Below are positions 24,553 to 31,848 of a stretch of 42,540 bases of DNA, piece after piece. Made by a program: the position numbers and the translations under genes. The DNA is taken from NCBI RefSeq assembly GCF_000709085.1, contig NZ_JFBD01000013.1, positions 1 to 42,540 of the forward strand, read 5' to 3'. The notes beneath the pieces were generated by a model. That model searched no databases. It worked only from the letters and a program-made list of their open reading frames with translations, and was not told where the DNA came from. This DNA is from Virgibacillus alimentarius (GTDB lineage: Bacteria; Bacillota; Bacilli; Bacillales; Amphibacillaceae). How positions within the stretch are numbered: the stretch's first letter is position 1; every line of letters starts with the position of its first letter.

Positions 24553-24750
24553 CACCCCATACGTCGCTACTCGGGTGGCCATGCGCTTTTGATTCGTCTA
24601 GCGCATGGCCACCAGCGACTAGTGAGGCTTCCTTCTCCTCCGTACGATAAGGTCAACATCGGTTCGCTCCCGCTCACCGTGTTTCCTTTATCTCCTGCGG
24701 CTCAGTCCACCCCATACGTCGCTACTCGGATGGCCATGCGCTTTTGATTC
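24553..24750. repeat. Repeat D: 43-bp direct repeats around a GC-rich hairpin segment
   Basis: The 43-base units at 24553-24595 and 24708-24750 differ at one position; each begins CACCCCATACGTCGCTACTC and contains TGGCCATGCGCTTTTGATTC. Between them lie an inverted copy GCGCATGGCCACCAGCGACT (24601-24620), which folds back on the first unit, and a GC-rich stretch. It fills the gap between hpaD and the FAD-synthetase-like gene; the last unit ends on the first base of the hpaD stop codon. It is distinct from repeats A-C, with no coding capacity seen. Confidence 0.8.
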
Positions 24751-25745
24751 TACATGACAAAGTCTGGTTTTCTTTTTTCTAGTTTTGCTTCTTCGGTTGT
24801 TACTTTCTCTCCTGATGTCACATCAAGGAATTCCATTGCTTCTTCAAACCAGCTGTCAGGTGCTTCGTGGCCCCAGAACGTGGCACGTTGCGGGTCATCT
24901 AGATCCCAGCGGACTGGTTCAAAGTCAGGATCGCCTGTGAAATAATCCCCAGTATAAAGCTCAACTCGGTGCCCATCTGGATCGCGTAAATACAAGAAAA
25001 ATGCATTGGATAAACCGTGACGGCCTGGTCCTCTTTCAATATTTTTTGCATAACCCATCGATGCGAGTACATCACATGTATCAATAACACTCATTGGGTC
25101 ACTTAGCCAAAATCCTGTATGATGCAGGCGTGGCCCTTTTCCATTCATATATGCGACATCGTGCACAGCTGGTTTGCGGTGCAGCCAAGCTGCCCAAATT
25201 CGCTCATCCATTTTAGCTGTTGTTGTATATTCAGAGCATCTGAATCCTAGCTTATCGATATAAAAGTCATAGGCTTTCTGAACGTCAGGCACCATACAGT
25301 TGAAATGATCAATGCGCTGCATACGTGCGCCTTTATAGAGATCAAAACGTTGTAGAAGACGTTCTACCCGATCCATTTTGCAGAAGAACTCAACTGGGAT
25401 ACCGGAGATATCCTTCACGCGAAGCGCACGTCCGATAGCGCGCTGACTTCCTGCCTCCACCCATTTCGTTGGTAGCCCTTTACCTGCAAAAAACGTTTCC
25501 AATTTATCCAGATCTTCTTCACATGAAACTTTATAACTGATTACTTCAACACCCGGTTTGTCTGCCTTTTTCAAAACATAGCAATGATGACCTTGATCTT
25601 CTAATCCTCTTAGATAAATATGGTTGTCATCTGCTTCTGTTTCAATAAATCCTAAAGCATGCACATAAAAATCTCTGGATGCTTCTAAGTCAGTCACACG
25701 AACAATCGCTCTTGCAGTACGAATAATATTAAAGCCTCTTTCCAT
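24750..25745 (-). CDS. hpaD: 3,4-dihydroxyphenylacetate 2,3-dioxygenase
   Basis: This 331-residue extradiol ring-cleavage dioxygenase is built from two vicinal-oxygen-chelate (glyoxalase-like) modules. It opens homoprotocatechuate to 5-carboxymethyl-2-hydroxymuconate semialdehyde. The active-site residues of the second module are present: His147 (RIDHFN), His195 (AVHDVAY), His208/209 (RLHHTGFW), His243 (GRHGLSNAF) and Glu262 (HRVELYTGDY). They match the metal ligands and acid/base residues of the Mn- or Fe-dependent Gram-positive enzymes. AAGGGGGG lies about 8 bases before the ATG. The gene is 13 bases after hpaB. Confidence 0.95.
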   Translation of the reverse strand: MERGFNIIRTARAIVRVTDLEASRDFYVHALGFIETEADDNHIYLRGLEDQGHHCYVLKKADKPGVEVISYKVSCEEDLDKLETFFAGKGLPTKWVEAGSQRAIGRALRVKDISGIPVEFFCKMDRVERLLQRFDLYKGARMQRIDHFNCMVPDVQKAYDFYIDKLGFRCSEYTTTAKMDERIWAAWLHRKPAVHDVAYMNGKGPRLHHTGFWLSDPMSVIDTCDVLASMGYAKNIERGPGRHGLSNAFFLYLRDPDGHRVELYTGDYFTGDPDFEPVRWDLDDPQRATFWGHEAPDSWFEEAMEFLDVTSGEKVTTEEAKLEKRKPDFVM

Positions 25746-25758
25746 TGAATTTCCCCCC

Positions 25759-27234
25759 TTAAGCTTTTATCAGACCTGGTTTAGATACATTTTGGCGTTT
25801 TAAGAAATCGCGCACCATTTCTTTGTATGGCTCTTTATCATATTTATCAAAATAAGCCATTCCCATTTTAATTGGGTCACCGAAGAAGTAGTACTCATAA
25901 TGTGTTTGACGATTTCCAAATGCACTCATTGTTAAATCCCAAGCTAAGCGGAATATTTGAACACGCTCATAACCTTCCACATTTTTACCTTGCATTGCTC
26001 GATGCAAAATCGGTCCAATTTCTTCATGATTGAAATCAGCATGTGTTGGAATTCCCATCAATCCGGAAGCTCCAAGAATACGTACAATTTCTGCTAAACG
26101 AGGGTACGTGCGCGGATACCAATTTCTTGCAGCATCAAGTGCATTAAAATCTGGTGTCATCATTCCCCATTTATCTAATTTTGCGTTATGCTCTGCTCGA
26201 TACATATGCGACTTCATTGTTTCAAGCGCTAACATAATTTCAGTTCCTTTGTCTTTCACATGCTGGAAACCATCGATACCAATTGAATCCATTAATGTTA
26301 AGACAACACCTAATACAAATTCTGTTTTTGCAACGTTTTTTGCGATCACTTGATGTGCCATATGAGCTACCGCATTTGTTTCACCAAATGCACGGTTACA
26401 AATCGAGGAGTTTTCACATACAAATACGCGATCCCAAGGTACAAGCACATTATCAAAGGAGACAATCGTATCTCCTTCTTCAAAATTTGCACTTAGTGGA
26501 TGGTCAAATTTATTTTCACTATGAACAAACGCTTCACGAGATAGATACTTCAAACCTGGCGTGTTATTAGGCAGTGCAAATGCAAGAGAGTATGGATCAT
26601 CTTTCACATCTGCTTTTACAACGGTTGATGGGAATACGAGAATCTCATCTGTAATGCCGCCTTGTGTTGCAAGTAAGCGAATACCATCAACGATGATACC
26701 TTCGTCTGTTTTCTTCACAAGATGAAGTGCCATGTTCGCATCCTTTTGTTCTGCTTGGATTTTCGCACGGTTCACTTGTGGGTGAATCAACGTATGCGTT
26801 AAACTTAAATCATTTTCACGTGCATATTCATAATATTTCCTTGCATTTTCAGCAAACATTGGGTCACCTTCTGCAAAAAACTCACTTGCAGTCCCCATTG
26901 CCATCACATCTGCGTTTAAATAATCAGGTGAACGTCCCATTAATCCGCCGGTGAAATGCTGCCATTCCATAATTGCTTCGCGTCTTTCAATTAAATCATC
27001 AATGGTTTTCGGTGCCATAAATGATTTACCTACTTTATCTCCTGTTATCGGAGAGGTGTAAAGCATCTTCTCCGGCTTCTCATGCTGTAGATCATACAGA
27101 TTCGCCATTGACTGAATGGCCCCTTTAAATGCCGGGTGTTCTGTAACATCATCCACACGTTCTCCGTGTATATAGACGTTATTATTCGCTTTTTTCAAAC
27201 GGTCAATATATTGCTGCCCTGTTTTCGCTCCCAT
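25759..27234 (-). CDS. hpaB: 4-hydroxyphenylacetate 3-monooxygenase oxygenase component HpaB
   Basis: A 491-residue FADH2-dependent monooxygenase that ortho-hydroxylates 4-hydroxyphenylacetate to homoprotocatechuate. Diagnostic segments are RLKKANNNVYIHGERVDDVT near residue 12, LTHTLIHPQVNRAKIQAEQ near 145, IVDGIRLLATQGGITDEILV near 195, DNVLVPWDRVFVCEN near 265 and FNHEEIGPILHRAMQGKN near 405. Related HpaB-type enzymes also act on other phenols, so the assignment relies on the surrounding pathway. GAGGAGG lies upstream. It is 28 bases after hpaE. Confidence 0.95.
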   Translation of the reverse strand: MGAKTGQQYIDRLKKANNNVYIHGERVDDVTEHPAFKGAIQSMANLYDLQHEKPEKMLYTSPITGDKVGKSFMAPKTIDDLIERREAIMEWQHFTGGLMGRSPDYLNADVMAMGTASEFFAEGDPMFAENARKYYEYARENDLSLTHTLIHPQVNRAKIQAEQKDANMALHLVKKTDEGIIVDGIRLLATQGGITDEILVFPSTVVKADVKDDPYSLAFALPNNTPGLKYLSREAFVHSENKFDHPLSANFEEGDTIVSFDNVLVPWDRVFVCENSSICNRAFGETNAVAHMAHQVIAKNVAKTEFVLGVVLTLMDSIGIDGFQHVKDKGTEIMLALETMKSHMYRAEHNAKLDKWGMMTPDFNALDAARNWYPRTYPRLAEIVRILGASGLMGIPTHADFNHEEIGPILHRAMQGKNVEGYERVQIFRLAWDLTMSAFGNRQTHYEYYFFGDPIKMGMAYFDKYDKEPYKEMVRDFLKRQNVSKPGLIKA

Positions 27235-27262
27235 ATTTGTTCCTCCTCAAAGTTGTAAAAAT

Positions 27263-28777
27263 TTATTTCTTTCCAAACTGTGGTATATGATGATCCTGCA
27301 ATGCCACGTGGATGACTTGGGTTTCTGTATAGAAGTCAAATGCATAGTGTCCGCCTTCTCTTCCAATACCACTTGCTTTCGATCCGCCAAATGGAATACG
27401 CAAGTCGCGAACGTTTTGCGCATTGATCCAGAACATGCCGGAGTCAACTGCTTGTGCGATGCGGTGCGCGCGCTGGATGTCCTTCGTCCAGACAAATCCC
27501 GCAAGTCCGTAGTCAATATCATTGGCCAGATCAATGACTTCCTCTTCTTCCTTAAAGGTCATCACAGAAAGTACCGGACCAAAAATTTCTTGTTGTGCAA
27601 CTGTTTTATCATTCGTTACGTTTAGAAGTAGTGTTGGCGGGATAAAATTACCGCGTTTATGCTCTTCTGCAACATTTCCACTAATAACTTCTGCACCTTC
27701 TTCTTTGGCAATTTCCAAGTAGCGTTTCACATTATTAAAATGTTTTGTATGAATCAGTGGGCCAACTTGGGTTGCTTCATCCATTGGATCGCCAACAACA
27801 ATATTTTGAACGCGTTCTTTCAATGCATCGACAAATTGATCGTAAATATTTTCGTGCAAGAATAAGCGAGAGTTCGCTGTGCAACGCTCCCCGTTAAAGG
27901 AGAAAATCCCCCATGTACAAGCATCTAAAGCACGATCGAAATCGGCATCATCAAATACAATGATTGGTGATTTTCCACCCAGTTCCATGGACGTACGCTT
28001 TAAAGTATCTGCACCGTTTTTCGTGATTTCAGATCCAGTTGTTGTTTCACCAGTAAATGAAATCAGCTTTACGTCAGGATGTGCGACAAGAGAAGCACCT
28101 GCTGTTTCACCGTAGCCATGAACAACATTAAATACTCCTTCTGGAAGACCCGCTTCGTCAATAATCTCTGCGAGTCGATTTGCTGTAACTGGAGACCATT
28201 CAGCTGGCTTTAGAACGACTGTATTTCCTGTCGCAAGAGCCGGCGCAATTTTCCATGTCTCTAGCATAAATGGTGCGTTCCAAGGTGTAATCAGACCTGC
28301 AACACCTAGTGGCTTATGAATGGTATAGTTAATAAATTGATCATCTACTTGATAAGCCTCGCCAACCATCCGAGACGCAACCATCTCTGCATAGAAACGG
28401 AAGTTATTTGCTGCACGGGAAACCATTTTTTTCGTTTGGCTAATCGGAAGACCCGTATCATACGATTCGAGCGGAGCAATCTCATCAATATGCTTATCAA
28501 TCACGTCCGCAATTTTGCGAATATAGCTGAGACGCTCTGCTTGCTTCATCTTTCCCCAAGGGCCTTTGAAAGCTTTGTCTGCAGCTTCAACTGCTTTATC
28601 TATATCTGCCTTATCCCCTTCTGCTACTTGGTTAATCACTTCATTTGTAAACGGATTCAAATTATCAAATGTTTTACCTGATGCTGCATCTACAAATTCA
28701 CCGTTAATATATAATTGAATGTCTTTGACTTCTTTATCAATAATCGCTTGTTGTTTTTCTTCTAATTTTTGACTCAC
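27263..28777 (-). CDS. hpaE: 5-carboxymethyl-2-hydroxymuconate semialdehyde dehydrogenase
   Basis: A 504-residue NAD-dependent aldehyde dehydrogenase that oxidises the ring-cleavage product to 5-carboxymethyl-2-hydroxymuconate. It has the oxyanion Asn167 in TPWNAPFML, the general base Glu265 in SMELGGKSPIIVF, the nucleophile Cys299 in FSFNGERCTANSRLF and a nucleotide-binding ISFTGETTTGSEI near 239. HpaE identity comes from overall resemblance and from placement between the aldolase and hpaB. The start is GTG at 28777 with AAAGGAGTG upstream. Confidence 0.93.
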   Translation of the reverse strand: MSQKLEEKQQAIIDKEVKDIQLYINGEFVDAASGKTFDNLNPFTNEVINQVAEGDKADIDKAVEAADKAFKGPWGKMKQAERLSYIRKIADVIDKHIDEIAPLESYDTGLPISQTKKMVSRAANNFRFYAEMVASRMVGEAYQVDDQFINYTIHKPLGVAGLITPWNAPFMLETWKIAPALATGNTVVLKPAEWSPVTANRLAEIIDEAGLPEGVFNVVHGYGETAGASLVAHPDVKLISFTGETTTGSEITKNGADTLKRTSMELGGKSPIIVFDDADFDRALDACTWGIFSFNGERCTANSRLFLHENIYDQFVDALKERVQNIVVGDPMDEATQVGPLIHTKHFNNVKRYLEIAKEEGAEVISGNVAEEHKRGNFIPPTLLLNVTNDKTVAQQEIFGPVLSVMTFKEEEEVIDLANDIDYGLAGFVWTKDIQRAHRIAQAVDSGMFWINAQNVRDLRIPFGGSKASGIGREGGHYAFDFYTETQVIHVALQDHHIPQFGKK

Positions 28778-28830
28778 TTATGAACACTCCTTTAACATTC
28801 TACTTGAGTCTGATAGTGATTTCGTTCGTA

Positions 28831-29766
28831 TTAGTTCTTAACAGCGTCTTTTATTTCATCTTCGGCATAATAACCTTTAAGAACTTCACGGATCTCATCC
28901 TGCAATTCTTTTGTTGGAACATCCATTGGCATACGAAGTGTTGGATTGATTTTACCAAGAATTCCAAGTGCTGCTTTCGCTGGTGCAGGGTTTGTATCTT
29001 TAAATAGAACATCATTCAGTGGCATTAATTCATAGTGTAAATCCTGTGCACGTTTGAGATCGCCTTCATTCCATGCATCATGCATTTCTGCTACTTTTGC
29101 CGGTGCTACGTTTGATGTTGCACTGATGGATCCTGCCCCTCCAATTGCAAGCATCGGGTAGCATAGTAGTTCGATACCTGAATATAATAGGAAATCGCGG
29201 CCGCAATTTAATAGAACGCGGTTCACATGTTCGAAGTCTTTATTGGATTCTTTCACTCCAATGATGTTTGGACAATCTTGATTCAACTTCGCAAGCGTTT
29301 CCACTTCTAGGTTTCTTGCAGTTCTTCCTGGAATGTTATAAACAATAATCGGAATATCATTTGCATCTGCTACCGTTTTATAATGTTTATACAATGCAGC
29401 TTGGTTTGGTTTATTGTAATAAGGAACGATGACAAGTGCCGCATCTGCGCCAATTTCAATAGCTTTTTTCGTTAAGTACATTGTTTCTTGATGATTGGTA
29501 GAACCTGTTCCTGGAACAAATGGTACTCGGCCGTCAATTGCCTTATACGCCGCTTCCATTACCTGCACGCGTTCTTCCACACTTAAAGAACTTGGCTCTC
29601 CACTTGTACCTGTTACGGAAATGGCGTGACTTCCACTTTTAATCTGCCAATCGATGAGTTCCGTGAATTTATCAAAATCAATCGATTCATCTTCTTTAAA
29701 TGGTGTAATGACCGGTGCAATCGATGCCCCTCGTAACTTTTGTTTTACTTCTTCAATTTTCGACAT
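28831..29766 (-). CDS. DapA-family aldolase, probable 2,4-dihydroxyhept-2-ene-1,7-dioate aldolase
   Basis: A 311-residue class I (Schiff-base) aldolase of the DapA/NAL superfamily. Catalytic elements are GTSGEPSSLS (53-62), Tyr143 in VYNIPGRTARN and the Schiff-base Lys172 in IIGVKESNKD. Family members inside Gram-positive hpa operons are thought to perform the final step, splitting the C7 diacid into pyruvate and succinate semialdehyde, in place of the class II HpaI. A lysine-pathway DapA is less likely because dapA normally sits with dapG or asd. The gene has its own probable promoter region (29817-29833) with a perfect palindrome. Confidence 0.85.
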   Translation of the reverse strand: MSKIEEVKQKLRGASIAPVITPFKEDESIDFDKFTELIDWQIKSGSHAISVTGTSGEPSSLSVEERVQVMEAAYKAIDGRVPFVPGTGSTNHQETMYLTKKAIEIGADAALVIVPYYNKPNQAALYKHYKTVADANDIPIIVYNIPGRTARNLEVETLAKLNQDCPNIIGVKESNKDFEHVNRVLLNCGRDFLLYSGIELLCYPMLAIGGAGSISATSNVAPAKVAEMHDAWNEGDLKRAQDLHYELMPLNDVLFKDTNPAPAKAALGILGKINPTLRMPMDVPTKELQDEIREVLKGYYAEDEIKDAVKN

Positions 29767-29816
29767 AATTTGTCAACACTCCTCCGAATTAATTTTTTGA
29801 ATTATTCTTATAGTTC

Positions 29817-29833
29817 AAATCATAGCATGATTT
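29817..29833 (-). promoter_or_regulatory. Palindrome over a probable extended -10 promoter of the hpa unit
   Basis: AAATCAT-AGC-ATGATTT is a perfect inverted repeat with 7-base arms. On the minus strand it includes TGCTATGAT, an extended -10 promoter element. This is the shape of an operator for a dimeric regulator. No good -35 box is seen at the usual distance. Confidence 0.4.
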
Positions 29834-29863
29834 AAATTATATTAAAAATATCTATTTTATTAT

Positions 29864-29890
29864 AAAAGTATATAAAATAAATATACTTTT
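29864..29890 (-). terminator. AU-only hairpin directly after the SSS symporter gene
   Basis: AAAAGTATAT (29864-29873) and ATATACTTTT (29881-29890) are perfect 10-base arms around AAAATAA. The stem abuts the symporter stop codon at 29891 and ends in U residues on the minus strand. It is weak as a terminator because only one pair per arm is G-C, so it may instead be a protein-binding site. Confidence 0.4.
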
Positions 29891-31483
29891 TTATTTAGCT
29901 ATTTCTTGCTGATTTGCAGCTTTGACCGAATGACCTTGCTTTTTATAGGTCCATAAGCTAATGACAACAAATACAATTGCTGAAAGCGGCAACGCATACA
30001 TAATCGGATCAATATGTGTCACTGGGTATCCAAGTAATGCTCCTTTCCCAAATAAGGCCTCGGAAATCCCAAATGCTGCAGATTCTTTTTCATGGAAAAA
30101 GAGAAACCCGATAATGCTAACTGCAAAACCTGTAACTACACTAGCATTAGCGCCTGCACGTGAGCCTTTCTCCCAAAAAAGTGCTCCAATTAAAACTGGC
30201 AGAAAACCGGCAGCGCAAATACCAAACCAAAATGAAGTTGCTTGAGCAATTACTCCACCTGGGAGAATATACGCTAGAATAACTGCAGCCACTACACCAA
30301 TAATAACGCCAAAACGCACTAAACTAATCTTCCCTCCAAAAACGGAAGTAATTCCCAACGTTTTAAATATATCTTCACTAAAAGATGTAGCCTGCACATG
30401 CATTAAAGAACTGATGGTAGAGATAACAGCTGATAACGCAGTTAATGTAAATAAATAAACAAACCAATCAGGCATCATTTCATTGATCAAGATTGGAACA
30501 ACCAAGTCAACATTGCCGCCAGCGACAGTTAAAGCCAGTTCACCACGCGTATCTTGAAAAATAATATTACTAAGTGGTCCAATCATGTAGATGGCACCTG
30601 TCATAAAGAAAATAAAGATACCGCCAACCAAAACAGATCGATTTAAATCCTTAGCGCTTTTAACAGTCATCGAACGCATCGCTAATTGCGGTTGTGCTAA
30701 TACACCGATACCTACCCCCATAATCAGGGTACTTACAAGTGTCCACCACATAGGAGAACCTAGCGCTGGCATGGAAGTCCAGCCACGATGCCCTTGTTCA
30801 ACTAAATCTTCAGGGACTAGATCTTTCATATTACTTAGTGCAGTATGTCCCGCTGTAATACCACCTACCGCTTGATATGTCACAACTAAAAATAAAATCA
30901 TCATCGAGAGCATTACCAAGGCCGCAAAAGCATCTGAATACATAACAGCCTTTAACCCACCGCTGATGACATAGAAACCAACAAATATCGCCAAAATAAA
31001 TAAACTCATATTATAATTAAAACCCAATGTTTCTTGTAGAAATCTCCCCCCGCCTACAAGGACAATACTTGTATATGCAGGCATAAACACAAAAATCATG
31101 ATTCCTGAAAACACTGTAATAAATTTTGATTCATATCTTGCACCTAGCAAAGATGGAAGGGTGAAAACATTTAGCTTCACAGAAAGCTTCCGAATCCTTT
31201 TCCCAAATACAGCAAAAGCAACAAATATCCCTAAAGCAATGTTTAAAAAAGCTAGCCATAATAAACCAAAACCATTCATCGCTGAAACCCCACCAAAACC
31301 GATCAGTGATGAAGAACTAATAAACGTCGCTCCGTAGGATAGCGCCATTACAATCGGATTCACATTCCCCCCTGCAATTAAATAATCCGCTTCTGTCCTC
31401 GTTTTTTTATATCCATAATAGGCTAGCCCTGACAGAATAAGAATATATCCAGCGAGAATCGGTATTAATACTGACAGATTCAT
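29891..31483 (-). CDS. SSS-family sodium:solute symporter, probable 4-hydroxyphenylacetate uptake
   Basis: A 530-residue sodium:solute symporter with about 13 hydrophobic segments. Features are TRTEADYLIAGGNVNPIVMA near residue 29, LSYGATFISSSSLIGFGGVS near 48, GLKAVMYSDAFAALVMLSM near 175 and ALSAVISTISSLMHVQATSF near 350, which carries a typical Na+-site serine cluster. Related carriers take up monocarboxylates and proline. Placement between the hpa genes and their regulator suggests 4-hydroxyphenylacetate or a related aromatic acid; that is inference. Its ATG overlaps the TGA of a 39-residue upstream frame, indicating translational coupling. Confidence 0.85.
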   Translation of the reverse strand: MNLSVLIPILAGYILILSGLAYYGYKKTRTEADYLIAGGNVNPIVMALSYGATFISSSSLIGFGGVSAMNGFGLLWLAFLNIALGIFVAFAVFGKRIRKLSVKLNVFTLPSLLGARYESKFITVFSGIMIFVFMPAYTSIVLVGGGRFLQETLGFNYNMSLFILAIFVGFYVISGGLKAVMYSDAFAALVMLSMMILFLVVTYQAVGGITAGHTALSNMKDLVPEDLVEQGHRGWTSMPALGSPMWWTLVSTLIMGVGIGVLAQPQLAMRSMTVKSAKDLNRSVLVGGIFIFFMTGAIYMIGPLSNIIFQDTRGELALTVAGGNVDLVVPILINEMMPDWFVYLFTLTALSAVISTISSLMHVQATSFSEDIFKTLGITSVFGGKISLVRFGVIIGVVAAVILAYILPGGVIAQATSFWFGICAAGFLPVLIGALFWEKGSRAGANASVVTGFAVSIIGFLFFHEKESAAFGISEALFGKGALLGYPVTHIDPIMYALPLSAIVFVVISLWTYKKQGHSVKAANQQEIAK

Positions 31484-31599
31484 TCAGAATCACTTCCTCC
31501 CTTATTCCAAGTAAAAATTCCATACAGGACACAGCCAACTGCAGATAGAACAGTTGCAAGCCAAGCCAGTGCAACAACATAATCCTCCATCCCTAGCAC
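31480..31599 (-). CDS. Symporter small accessory protein (39 residues)
   Basis: A frame of 39 codons opens with GTG at 31599, preceded by a perfect AAGGAGGT 7 bases away. It closes with a TGA that overlaps the symporter ATG (ATGA). The product has a short acidic N-terminus (MLGMEDYV), one hydrophobic segment of about 21 residues (VVALAWLATVLSAVGCVLYG) and a polar tail ending NKGGSDSE. Single-helix proteins of this kind precede some SSS symporters and are called small accessory proteins. The strong ribosome binding site and the overlap make expression very likely. Its effect on the transporter is not known from the sequence. Confidence 0.8.
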   Translation of the reverse strand: MLGMEDYVVALAWLATVLSAVGCVLYGIFTWNKGGSDSE

Positions 31600-31648
31600 G
31601 AAAATTACCTCCTTGTATTGACTAGCTAAGTATGTCTTGGTTTTTGAC

Positions 31649-31752
31649 AATTCCAATAATAAACGTCATAATATACAGGAAGCGCTTACACTTATGCTTT
31701 TTTAAACAAAAGTTGATCTATCTTTTGTATACTTTAACGAATTATTGGAATT
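31649..31752. repeat. 12-bp inverted repeat flanking the cre site
   Basis: AATTCCAATAAT at 31649-31660 is exactly inverted at 31741-31752 (ATTATTGGAATT), with 80 bases between. Paired remote sites in a LysR-controlled divergent promoter suggest binding of a tetramer with DNA bending or looping. Confidence 0.5.
31677..31690. promoter_or_regulatory. Catabolite-responsive element (cre)
   Basis: AGGAAGCGCTTACA matches the CcpA-binding consensus TGWAARCGYTWNCW at 12 of 14 positions, with the central AAGCGCTT intact. It lies immediately upstream of TATATT on the minus strand, where bound CcpA would block the symporter/hpa promoter. Confidence 0.65.
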
Positions 31753-31848
31753 TTCCCTATTGAAAATTTTATCACAATGTTATATCATTTATGAAATATT
31801 TATTTTGTTTGATAAGTATATAATAAAAGTATAGAAGGAGAAACAAAG

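Larger units (their letters stand above)
31600..31848. promoter_or_regulatory. Divergent control region of the hpa unit and its LysR gene
   Basis: This 249-base, very AT-rich interval holds a cre-like site (31677-31690), a 12-bp inverted repeat AATTCCAATAAT (31649-31660) / ATTATTGGAATT (31741-31752), and a LysR-gene -10 box TATAAT (31819-31824). On the minus strand a TATATT element next to the cre site could be the -10 of the symporter promoter. No gene is visible. Confidence 0.65.

Noticed and set aside
24505-24582. N-terminal extension of the FAD-synthetase-like protein
   Set aside because: The added 26 codons run through repeat D; the ATG at 24504 has a strong GGAGG and starts just before the conserved nucleotide-binding motif.
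24553-24750. CRISPR array
   Set aside because: Only two repeat units about 112 bases apart, with an inverted part-copy between them and no cas genes.
28831-29766. Lysine-pathway dihydrodipicolinate synthase (dapA)
   Set aside because: The fold is the same, but the gene lies within a complete 4-hydroxyphenylacetate cluster and no lysine genes are nearby; an aldolase role is more likely.
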